From contig WTPW01000768.1 in the NCBI GenBank assembly GCA_009809945.1, positions 111,194 to 175,193 of the forward strand: a DNA stretch of 64,000 bases. The letters run 5' to 3'. Both the position numbers and the translations under genes were made by a program. The DNA is from Gigaspora margarita. Its lineage: Eukaryota > Glomeromycota > Glomeromycetes > Diversisporales > Gigasporaceae. The notes under the pieces are model-generated. The model was given only the letters and a program-made list of their open reading frames with translations. It ran no database searches and was not told the origin of the DNA. Positions 17,365-27,744 of the stretch are shown here, in pieces. Each line of letters begins with the position of its first letter. Position 1 is the first letter of the stretch.

Positions 17365-18786
17365 TCAAAAACGTAAGATTTGCTATACTGACACAGCACA
17401 CACATGACTAATTCCTAAAGCTAACTCTAATGCTAACTCTAGCTCTAATCCTAATGCCAGCCTTGCTGTGTCGATTAGCTTAATGCTGGCCATTTTGTGT
17501 ACATTAAGTCACATATATGTTGTGTTGGTATATTTCCCCTATAAATTTAATGATCATTGGGAAATATCATGTTTAGCCCATGACAATAGGTTTAATTTTT
17601 TCAAATCTAAACGTAATAAAACTTTATTAACTGAGTTCACTTACTTAATTCACTTGTATATGGGAAACACCAACAGTTAATTTGTGACAAAATTCTTACA
17701 AAAAATTTAGCCCACACAGGATGTGGAAAATTTTATTTGGGTCTGTTAAAACCAGGTGCTATCACGTGACTAACAACCAATCAAATTGTAAAATTTTGAT
17801 TGTCACAGATCAGCCTGACGAGACAAAAACAAAGAAAAAAATAAAAACACCAAAAATACAAGAAACGATTGTCTAAACCTGTCTCGGAGCATTAATAAAA
17901 AATGTTGGGAAGGCAATTTTACCTATAAGACATTCCTAACCCTAACCTCTAACTAACCCTTACCCTAATTTTAATTAAATAATAAAAAACATATAAAGGC
18001 ACCTGGCTTTAACAGTTCTCTTTATTTGGCTATAACAGAAAAACATAATAGTCAATTACTTTGACTTTTACATTAAGACTATTTTTTATAAACTATTATA
18101 GCTACTGTATAAGATGACTTAATGCAAACAAATACTGCTCTTTACATACTAGCACAAGATTTTTCTTTTTTTTATAAGGACTGCATAATTTAAAGGTTTG
18201 GATATTACCAGTTCAGGTATGATAGCAGCTATAAATCTGATTGGTCAATCACTTATCGTCACTTATACACTACATATAATTTCTGGCTTTAAATGAATTA
18301 GCTGCCATAAAAATGAATTGTGCAGAGGAATTGAACACATATTCAGAAACTAACCTTTGTTCTATATATAGTCAAAATAATCACGAAAACAAAGAAATAA
18401 TCATGAAGATTAGCTATAAGATGTTTTTTTTAATTTAGTTGTTGCTTATTACTTTTTTTTTGTAGTTAGGTCTTTAGCAAGCGAGTCTTTTAAAATTAAT
18501 AATACTTTTAAAATACAGTAGTTGGGAAACCTGAAGGCTTTGAAATAAATAAATATCGAAACTGGGTTCAACTTTTAAAAAATGGCCAAAGGTGTCGAAA
18601 CACTGTTGAAACAGTATAAGCCAATTTCGCTAACAACTAGTTCGTCAACAAATTTGGCCAATTTAGGGTTAGGGTTGGCTTACTTCATTGTTAGTGTTGG
18701 TTAAAGAATGATCATCGATGAAATGGCTATCGTTAAAATCTACCAAAACCAATTGGGAGTACCCAAAATTTGGTGTACACTAATAG
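17365..18786. other. Spacer with a small GACACAGCA hairpin
   Basis: At about 17391-17470, ACACAGCA and TGCTGTGT enclose a CTAACTCTAATGCTAACTC-like array, probably a miniature foldback. At 17530-17565, TATTTCCCC and GGGAAATA pair. Short TTAGGG-type words near 17940 and 18665 are isolated. The open frame at 17468-17680 has no recognisable features and is not called. Confidence 0.45.
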
Positions 18787-19066
18787 CAGTGTTGTCACGA
18801 GATAGCTTTGGACATTGACTTGGACAATTTTGGACAATTTTGGACAATTAAATAAAGTAAAATTACTTAAAATTTTATTATGATAACCTATTTTAATTTT
18901 AACTAGAATGTGTTTAGCACCTAAAAAAATATATAACTATATATTTTTTAGATAGATTTATTAATTATTAAAGCCTGGGCAAGCTTTGGACAATCTTGGA
19001 CGTTTGGACAATTTTGGATGTGGACAAGCCAAAAAAGGCTATGGATAGCCAAAACATACAACACTG
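18787..19066. mobile_element. hAT-like MITE with CAGTGTTGT ends
   Basis: Ends CAGTGTTGT and ACAACACTG are inverted. The interior has repeated CTTTGGACAATYTTGGAC words and an inner dyad, AAAGGCTATGGATAGCC. The ends are of the hAT type, but the flanks (ACTAATAG / CATTTTAA) do not show a duplication, so the insertion is old or the call imperfect. Confidence 0.6.
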
Positions 19067-20789
19067 CATTTTAAACGTCTTAATGCTGCAATATTCAAAT
19101 TTTGCTACTATTAGAATCATTTAATTATCTGTTATGAGAATTCTAATAGTAATAAAATTACTCAAATTGAATTACTGTACTAGATGATAAAGTGCTATGC
19201 CCCAAAATTTGGGGTGCACCTATTAAGTATACAGTATTTATAATTATAGTAGTTATTGTACATATGATTCAAGAGATATGTCTCAATACAGCATTCAAAA
19301 AATTTTATATAATAAAAATTATAATAAAGATATATAAATTTACTATAAACTTTAAACTAAGAATCAATTTATCAATTTAAAATTAAATTTTATTATTATA
19401 TAGAACAAAAAAAAAAAAAGAAAAAATTTGGTATAAAAGTAAAGAATAAATATTTTTGGTACAGAGTGCTCACTAGTGCACTCTATATAGCAAATATTAA
19501 TAATGATTAAGGGTAGGGGTGAACGTACCGTATTTTCACGAAATAACGCATCCCGGGCATTAATTTGAGACAACTATTGATTTTTTGCCAAGTCTAATCC
19601 GATTTTCCAAATAACACGCATGGGTGTTATTTTGATACAAATATTGATTTTTGCCAACCCTAGTTTATTCTAAATGAATTTTCTGTTGAGCTCAATTTTC
19701 TAAATAATACAAGGATGTTGTACACTATATAAAACTTGTATTCATAGTTTAACACTATTCTAAATATGTGAGTATAAACTAAAACAAATTATATACATAC
19801 ATACGATACGCAGGTTATAATTTTTATCATTATCAATTTTTTTTTTTTTTTTTTTGAATTCATTCACAAAGTTAGCAGAAAATAGTTAGTGTGCAGTGAT
19901 CTACAAATTGGATCAAAAGTTACAAACTACAATAGTCGAATAATGTTTGCTTAGTGTCAGAGAATGATTGGTTGCACATGGTTTATAGTACTAGGGATAG
20001 ATAAAGCAAGAGTACAGTCAAATACTATAGAACAATAGAGTCTATTGTGATGGAACTGTGATGTAATATAAAAGGTTATTCTTGTGATGTAAGTACATAT
20101 AATTGAAAACAAATAAAGGTTCGATTTGTAAGATTAAACAAGCACTTTGATTCTTTAATAAAAACTGTAACCTTGTAGTAATGTTATTGAACCTTTAGTG
20201 CAGAAGGTGGGAGGGCAATCGTTGAAGAAGGTGTGGTTGGGTGTAAATTTGTAAAGGGTCAAAACGTTGCTAGTAAGGCATAATAAAACCAATACAAATC
20301 TGAGTGAAAACATTGTTTGCTTTAAGTATTCATTAACCTTCCATTACTTAGTTGTTATTGCTTTGCACCATTGTTAATAAAAAAATTCCCCTTTACTAAA
20401 TTACTGTATTGTTTAAATTTTCCACTGCCTAAATCCTCAAAATAAAAATACTTGAAGGTTATTCTCGATTTGGATTTTTTTGTATATTGCGTTGATCACA
20501 GGTTTATCAATTTATTGATAATATAAAATTTTTCTTTTTTTCTTTTTTTCTAAGAATTAGAGATTGTACCCATTGGGAAAGCCTTTACCCGGTTACTATT
20601 AAATTACCTGGATATCCGGATAAATTACTATATCACATGATTGCAAGTTCTACCCAGGTACAATCACTACTTAGGATGAAATTTATTAAAAAAAATTAGA
20701 ATCAAATGCTTCTATTCTTATTTTTAAAGCATTGAGATTGAATTTGTTTCTCTAATTTACTGTGACTATACTGTACATATGTATGTATG
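19067..20789. other. Spacer with possible solo LTR
   Basis: Around 19515-19560 the word TACCGTATTTTCACGAAATA resembles the right flank of the element at 25354-25653 (complement near 25695-25745) and may be a decayed terminal repeat. At about 19915-20180 a non-coding block has TATAAAAGG (20068), then AATAAAGG (20114) and ends in AACCTTTAG. It could be a solo LTR, but no TG...CA ends or duplication are clear. A poly-T run is at 19835-19855. Confidence 0.35.
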
Positions 20790-20977
20790 TACACTCTCCT
20801 AACATTGATCACTGGAATTTTCAAAATTATAGATAATCGATGGTTATGACTCATATTGCACAATAATTTTTTGTAAAACAAATCTCTTAATATTATTATA
20901 TAAAATTTTTTTTACAGTTACACTAGATATCATTCTGTTCGTCCTTATTTTTTTTTTTAAAATTTTTTTTTTTTATT

Positions 20978-22016
20978 ATGAAACAAAGGAAGCAACTAAC
21001 CAAGGAAAAACGGGCTCAAGTTGTTGGCGCTTGGTGAAATGGTGTGAGGCTGGCAAAAATCGCACAGACCTTAGATTTACTGAAGAGCACCGTCTATGAC
21101 GTAGTCAACTATTACAAAAAAAATTGAGAGATAAAACCTTTTCCTCGCCCCGGACTGATACCTAAAGTAACTGAACATGGTACCCGCCACCTTATACGCC
21201 TTTTGAAAAGTGATAGAAAGGCTGGTTTGAACGTTTTGACAAGTAAATTTGTGGAATCAACCTCCGTCGAAGTGTCTACATATACCGTACAATGTCATCT
21301 TCATGAAGAAGGGTTTTTTGGCTGGGTTGGAAAGAGAAAACCATTCGTAAATGAAGATAATCGCAAGCTTTGTTTAAAGTGGGCTGAAGATCGAGAACAC
21401 TGGAATAGAAGGTAGAAAAATATTGTTTGGAGTGACGAATTGCAGTTTGAAGTGTTTGAAGTGGATGATCATACCTATGTTTGGAGGAAACCAAAAGAAA
21501 AATATGATATAGATTGTTTGGTTCCTATGTTTAGGTCAGGAAGAAGAGGTGTAATGGTTTGGGGTTGCTTTAGTTACTATGGTCCCAGACCTTTGGTTTG
21601 GGTTTTTGGTAAGATGAATTCGAAGAACTATATGAGGTTCTTCATGATTGTTTGTTACCTTTTTTAGGCAGTCTAGATAGTATTGTTAGAGAAAAAAACT
21701 ATCTATTCCAAAGCAACAATGTGAGCGTCCACACTTCAATTTTCACTACAGATTGGCTTGAGGAAAATGATATTGACGAACTTCCTTGGCCTGCATCGAG
21801 CCCCGATCTCAATTCTATTGAACATCTTTGGGATGAATTGGAGTGCTGAGTTCATAAGCATATTCCTTTGCCAGGCAGTGAGTTAGAACTACTCAGCTTC
21901 CTGCAGGAGGTATAGTTTAAAATTGATGGTTCGATTTTTAGAAATCTTGTTGAAAGCATGACTCATCGTGTTTATGCTGTAATCGATGCTAAAGTTTACC
22001 CAACGTGGTATTAATA
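20978..22016 (+). pseudogene. Tc1-like transposase, broken
   Basis: From ATG 20978 the frame has a helix-turn-helix-like start (QLTKEKRAQVVGAW; IAQTLDLLKSTVYDVV). The open part 21203-21415 (STSVEVSTYTVQCHLHEEGF) follows, then the DDE domain: NIVWSDE (first D), GVMVWGCFSYYGPRPL, FQSNNVSVHTS where the usual QDN becomes QSNN, and the D34E-type end SPDLNSIEHLWDELE. In-frame stops occur at about 21036, 21127, 21413, 21665 and 21847, and a frame change at about 21650. The second catalytic aspartate is missing as well, so it cannot be active. Confidence 0.88.
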
Positions 22017-22062
22017 ATTGTAAATAAAAATTTATTTTTATAACTATTAAATAAAAAAAATT

Positions 22063-22409
22063 CAACCCAAATTATTAAGGCACGCATGAATTCTGTGCTA
22101 GCTTATATTGATCATGTGCCCAAACTGCAAATCAGATTTCAAGATCAGGTGTAATGTAACACAATCATAAAATTTCAAAACAACCTGTTCGTTTTGTCAA
22201 AAATCGCTTATTTACCAAAAGTTTGCATAAAAAACAATCTTTAGTGCACTAATAAAAAGTTTCCTTGAACGATTTTACTATAAGCCTTGCTAACCTCAAA
22301 TCTAAACCTAACCCTAACTTTAACATTAACCAAATTCAAAAAATTTGCTTGCGCCACATGATCAACATAACCTGGCACAGAATTCATATGTGCATTATTA
22401 AGTGGGTTG
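22063..22409. mobile_element. Palindromic MITE nested in the Tc1 element
   Basis: Left CAACCCAAATTATTAAGGCA and right TGCATTATTAAGTGGGTTG are inverted. Pairing continues over GAATTCTGTGCYAG and TGATCATGTG. It lies between the transposase stop and the right TIR of the Tc1 element. Subtracting it makes the two untranslated ends of the Tc1 element similar in length. No clean target duplication. Confidence 0.65.
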
Positions 22410-22497
22410 TCAATAAATTGCAGTTGTAAAACCTTGTAAAAAAATGATCGTCATTTTGTAATTGTAAAATTCCAGTGATTAATGTCAGGGGAGTGTA

Positions 22498-23055
22498 CAT
22501 AGGTATGTAGCTTTATATGGGTAATAGTAACATCACAAAAAAAACAAACAAAGAATATTTCCAAAAATTACTATTTCTTGTAATATTACAGTGATGCTTA
22601 TGAATTACTTATCTTCAAATTACTTATTTTAATTTTCTGATTTTAATCCCTATAGATACTCTTATGAAGGCTCAACCATATTACAAAAATCTTTAATTAA
22701 CTTTTAAACTGATAGATATTAAACTTTATGATTTATATAAAACCATTTGCTATTCTGTAATAATTTCTTTATCACTGTGTCATTATTAAGAAAAAGTGAA
22801 AAAATTTAGCTCACTATGAGCAGATACTAAGAATCATTGCCAGACTTGAATAAGTTATTATAATTGATCTAAACAATACATTTCTTTAAAAACTGCAGAG
22901 TAGATTTTTTTTGTACCACAAAACATTTACAATTTAAAATCTGATTGTGATGTTTTTCTTTGTTTCATGTACAATACAAATTCACTCCAATATGAGCACA
23001 ATAAAGTGGAGTTATACTAACTTGAAGTAATTAAGTATGCAAAAGATACCTCTAA
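22498..23055. other. AT-rich spacer
   Basis: No gene and no terminal repeats seen. CpG becomes very rare from about here to the right end of the window. Confidence 0.4.
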
Positions 23056-24600
23056 TCATAAAGCTTCCTCATATTTCAAAGTTTACTGAAGACATGTTCA
23101 AGAATGGCAAAAGCAAAAAAAGACTTTGAAGCTATTTGAGATAATAAGGAATTAAATGCTAACCAAATATGAGCTCTTGAAGTTCATGGTCAAAAAGTAG
23201 CCTACTCTATATTAGAAAAGAAATTGTTGGAGTTCATTAAAAGAAAAGAGAAAAAAAGAGCACAAAAAAACTTATAATATTGAGAAAAAATTTGTTTTAT
23301 CTTTTGATAAAACTCCTATGTACTTTGATATGCCATGAGATTCAACAATAGATTTTAAAAGTGTTCATAAAGTACCAGTTAAAACTACAGGAAATGAAAA
23401 ATTATGTTTTACTATAGTCTTAGTCTATACTGCTGCTGGAGAAAAACTCCTCCCAATAGTAATTTTTAAGCTAAAAAAAAAAACCAAAGACCAAATTTTT
23501 ACAAAATATTGTAGTAGCATTTGCACCCTCTGCTTGTATAATAAGAGATTTAATGATTTCTACTTATATTCCCCTAGTGATTCGAGCAAGGCCAAATGAT
23601 TTTTCAAGAGTAAGGGTATACTATTTATTGATAAACACTGTAGACATATTCATAATGATGTGCTTAAGAGTAGAGTATATGTAGATCATTTTTATAATAC
23701 TAATAATGACTCTACTATGTAAATTAGATTACACAACACAATCACTACGGATGAGTTATATAAAAAATAAATATAATATTATAAAATATTACTAAACCTG
23801 TTTTTGAATACTTGTTTTATCAAAACATCAAAAAAATCTCCATATTAACTAAGTTGGTATGTTAAAAATTTACTTTAAAAGTTAATGAATTTTGCAGGTG
23901 ATGAATAAATTTTGTGGATGACAATGCGAAACTAGCAAATCAAATCATGTAATGTACAAGTGATTTCTGATTTACATAGTAGAGTCATAATTAGTATTAT
24001 AAAAATAATCTACATATACTCTACTCTTAAATTGTTGAATTTGGAGGGTTTAGAGGTATTGCAAATACCAGGTAGAACAACTAGTGTTTTGTAGATGCCA
24101 GATGTTTTAGTAAATAAGCCTTTTAAGAATGCAATAAAAAGAAAATGAGAAGAATAGATGAATAAAAAAAACAAGAATATACTAAAAAAGGTAACTTAAA
24201 AAAGTATCATATGAGCTAGTCTATGAATGGATTGCAGAAATATGAAGAAAAATCAGCACCAATATTTTGGTTAAATCTTTTTAAGCTACAGGCCTTATAC
24301 TTAATCCTAATGGAAGTGAAGATATTAAATTGTCAAGCCGTCTTTTGGCTATTATTGAAATTAATTTTGATAAATTGTTGATTGAAGATATGCATTCTGG
24401 AAACAAGTCAAATTACAACAATGATAGTGCATAGAATTATGATAATTCAAATGATACTAAACCCAACTATGATAATGAAAGTATCATGGGTGATAAAGCT
24501 GTACAAATATATAAAACAATAGAACTTGATAATGAAAGTATTACAGATAATGAAGCATACAAATATATGAAGCAATGGAGCTTGATTAATGGTAAAAGTT
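23056..24600 (+). pseudogene. pogo/Tigger-like transposase, heavily decayed and interrupted
   Basis: Pieces of a DDE transposase of the pogo/Tigger group can be read in order. They are TPMYFDMP (first aspartate, codon at 23327), VPVKTTGNEKLCFTIVL, AAGEKLLPIVIFKLKK, DKHCRHIHNDVLK, then after the MITE LEGLEVLQIPGRTTSVL and MPDVLVNKPFKNAIKRK, and a late SRLLAIIEINFDKL segment. The order and wording match this family's catalytic and C-terminal parts. Many in-frame stops and shifts interrupt it, and the MITE at 23668-24026 splits the gene between two catalytic-domain blocks. No terminal repeats were found for the parent element. Confidence 0.75.
23668..24026. mobile_element. TTAA-flanked MITE inside the Tigger pseudogene
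   Basis: About 58-bp inverted ends start GAGTAGAGTATATGTAGATC and include ATAATACTAATAATGACTC. They are bounded by TTAA at 23664-23667 and 24027-24030. TTAA targeting is typical of piggyBac-type elements. Removing it with one TTAA rejoins the transposase text on both sides. The same family is at 54431-54593. Confidence 0.85.
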
Positions 24601-24711
24601 AATTATTTATATATTTGATATAGTGCAATATATTTTTGATGTTCGTGTCAAACATTAATTATTTATATATTTAATATAGTGCCATATATTTTTGATATTC
24701 ATGTCAAACAT
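24599..24711 (+). repeat. 56-bp tandem duplication
   Basis: Two copies of a unit beginning TTAATTATTTATATATTTRA and ending ATTCATGTCAAACA lie head to tail immediately after the Tigger remnant. Confidence 0.75.
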
Positions 24712-25353
24712 CTAAGTCCAAGAATATTCTACACTTTCATATAGTTCAAAAATTATAGATACATAAATGTATTCAAAATTAGATGCTAAATTTTATTTAA
24801 CAAATTGAATCAAGTTCTTAAAAAAATTTTGAGTTATTACTGATAATATATTTTTTAGTATAGTATGTTATAATTTTTGTTCAAATTTGTTTAAATGTTC
24901 ATTCCTATGTTATACTCTTACCATATCCCTTAAACTTTTGGTTTTTAAATCAATTTCCTTTAAATAATCCTGAGTAGAACCACAAGACTTATTATTTGCC
25001 TTGCTAATTTATCTTCTGCTTTTATCTTTTAATAAGTCAATGGGTGCTAACTTATAATAAGCTGCATTTGTATTCAAACTTTCAGGTCCACTAATATTAA
25101 ATATATGTAAATAAATAAATGAATTCTTTGAACTTATAATATAGTGATAAATATTTACGAGCCTGAATTCTGATTTTATATGTGTATTAATTAAGATATT
25201 ACAGTAATAATATGAATAAATCGAAATAATAGCTTCTTGTATAACAAGAATTCTTGATTGTAAAATGCTAATTTAATAATAAACAATCTTTATATGTAAC
25301 TATATATAAAGCACATTATTTCAAGATGTGCTAGGGCATTATTTTGAGTAGTA
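24712..25353. other. AT-rich spacer
   Basis: Nothing recognisable. No open frames, and CpG is almost absent. Confidence 0.4.
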
Positions 25354-25653
25354 ATTATTTTGCCTACAATCACTTTACTAACATAACATTTCACTTACAA
25401 ATATTCATTGACAAATTCATTTTACTAACAGTATATTTCACTAAAGCTCATTTCACTAACAAAGTAATTCTAGTTATTGTTAGTAGAGTTAGAGTAGGGT
25501 CAGGGTAGAATTAGGATTAAAGTTAGTATACTTTTAAAAAGCACTTGTCGGTAAAATGAGCTTTGGTTAAACAAACTGTCAGTAAAATGAACTTGTTAGT
25601 AAATATTTGTTAGTGAAATATTATGTCAGTGAAGTGATTGTTGGCAAAATAAT
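25354..25653. mobile_element. Palindromic MITE, family also at 38727-39024
   Basis: The left end ATTATTTTGCCTACAATCAC pairs with the right end GTGATTGTTGGCAAAATAAT. Arms continue with repeated TTTCACTWACAAAT and TTTTACTAACAG words. The centre has GTTAGAGTAGGGTCAGGG. The target site is not resolved because the flanks are themselves repeat-like. Confidence 0.8.
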
Positions 25654-26866
25654 ACGAACCTGTTATTTTGAAACCATATATGCTATTTTTAGGGCGTACA
25701 ATTTTCTAAATAATATCCTGACCTGTTATTTTATGAAAATATAGTAGATCATTTTTAATAGTAATTATATGAAATCAGGTTATCAACCAATCAGAATTGT
25801 AAACAACATATATTCAACTAATTAGTTTGTATAACTAGAGAAATTTGAGCCATCTGAGGAAAACATTATGACATATAGAAGTATAATTTTTTCAAAGACT
25901 TTATTTATTAAAATTTTACTATTATAAAGAGAGCATTTTGTACTACATATTATAAAATTTTTGGCTAAATTAATAACAACTGTAAAAAGTTTTATTTGAA
26001 AAACATTTTTATTTTCTATATAAATCTCATTGTACCACTAAAATCATAAAATAAGTAATCTATGTTCACCCTACACTTAAAGTTAGAGTTAGAATTAGGT
26101 TAGAGTGTAAATTTAATTAATAATCTATTTTCAAATGAGGAAACCATATATAACCATATATAGTAAATTGTAATGTATATGACTATAAGTTTTACTATTC
26201 CTTAAAGATAAACAATTGCAGACAAATTTGCCTGCAATTTTTTCTATAAATATTTTTTTTGATTTAGTTTTTTAAATATTTAAAATATTTAATAAAATTT
26301 TATACAATAATATTTGAAAATAAAGATTATATTTTTGCTATATTTGTATTTAAACTATAAGAAAATAAATTGTAGTTGCTTATAAGACCAAAATATACAA
26401 ATTTCAAAAAAAAATTTAATTAAAAAATATTTTAAGACTTTTTGGCAAACTCTTTAAATATTAATTTTAGATCTATTGTTTTTAATACAACTTTATAGAT
26501 TATATAAAGAATTTCAAGTTTTATTATTACAAGTTTTATAAATTGCTAGTACTTGTCTTAAAAGCAAAATTTTTTTTTAGCTTCAGGAATATATAAAATT
26601 TTAGAAAATATAAAAAAATTTTAATAGTAAACTCTAAAGTTATACAAATTTTGAACTTTAATTAATTAAAAATTATTTAATAATTTTAAAAAATTTTTAT
26701 AATAAAGTTTATAAAATATATTTCAAATAATATATTATATAAAATAAAAAATTTCTAAATTATTTATTTTTTGTTTTATTTAAAAAAACCTTAAATATTT
26801 TTAAAATTGCAAGCAAATTTGCCTGAAAGACCTTTTAAGGAATATTAATAAAAATGCTATTTCATA
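25654..26866. other. Very AT-rich spacer
   Basis: At about 25660-25750 there is a TIR-like word (complement of TACTATATTTTCATAAAATA) related to 19515-19560. Around 26200-26840 the pair CAGACAAATTTGCCTGCAA / TTGCAAGCAAATTTGCCTG marks an inverted or direct repeat bounding an A/T-only stretch. No gene. Confidence 0.4.
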
Positions 26867-27379
26867 TAAGGAAGCATCCAGAAATAATATTATACTTGAG
26901 AGGGAGAGTCCCCAAAATATAAATTTTTTTTCAATAAGTAGAAAAGATCAAAAAGATATAATATAATTTTTTTATAAAAATTTGTTTAAATTTTGATCTA
27001 GTATTCAAATTGGATGATTTTGGTACTATTTGAATTGTTTCAAGAAAAGAATTTGAATAGTACCAAAATCATTTGATTTGATCACTAGATCAAGATCATT
27101 AACAAAATGCTATTGGTTATTATCTTTTCTTATAAAATTACTATATAATCAATAGTTTTGTGAATAATATTTGATCTAGTAATCCAGATAAAATGATTTT
27201 GGTACCATTAGATTCATCTCATAAAGACAAATTGAATAGTACCAAAATCATCCAGAGTCATAATATATTCAAGTTTTTGTAAAATTATATATATAAACAT
27301 ATGAATTAAAATTTTTTATATAGTTTAGAGGGTCAAGAGCTACTATATAGGGTATATAATATATTTATAGATGCCCCTA
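26867..27379. mobile_element. Second copy of the 2378-2849 MITE family
   Basis: It starts with GGAAGCATCCAGAAATAATA and ends with ATTTATAGATGCCCCT. It shares the internal blocks ACCAAAATCAT, CTATTGGTTATTATCTTTTC and GGTCAAGAGCTACTATATAG with the copy at 2378. Small insertions and base changes distinguish the copies. Confidence 0.75.
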
Positions 27380-27736
27380 AACAATAGGTTGTTTACGTTA
27401 GTTAGCAAATTATTTCATGGCAATATCTCTGCATTTACTAAATATATTTTAATAATATTACTATATTAGAACTAGAAAATGATGCTCTAAAAGTTTACTT
27501 AGAAAGTGAAGATATATTTACTTGATAAAAAAAATGATTTTACTTTGTTATAAAGTGGTATTTGTAGCTTAGTACTTTTATATAGTAAATCATATAGATC
27601 AGCATGTTGTAATTTACTATGTATAGCACACTTATTTGGAAACAAATTATCAATTAAAGTACTATATATGTCTAAAAACAGCTACTACTGAAAATAAGTT
27701 ATTCATTTTTTAAAATTAATAATAAGGTCACTAGCA
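27380..27736. other. AT-rich spacer
   Basis: No gene. The sequence just left of the hAT insertion (AGTTGCTAT) and just right of it (GTTGCTATATATAAAAGTC) belongs to a repeat whose end also occurs near 42115 and 42505. Confidence 0.4.
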
Positions 27737-27744
27737 GTTGCTAT

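Larger units (their letters stand above)
20792..22495 (+). mobile_element. Tc1/mariner transposon, decayed, with clear TIRs
   Basis: The left end CACTCTCCTAACATTGATCA and the right end (complement CACTCCCCTGACATTAATCA) form about 29-bp inverted repeats. They are bounded by TA at 20790-20791 and 22496-22497. It encodes the broken transposase at 20978-22016 and contains a nested palindrome near its right end. Total 1704 bp, or about 1.36 kb without the nested part, close to the usual Tc1 size. Confidence 0.9.
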
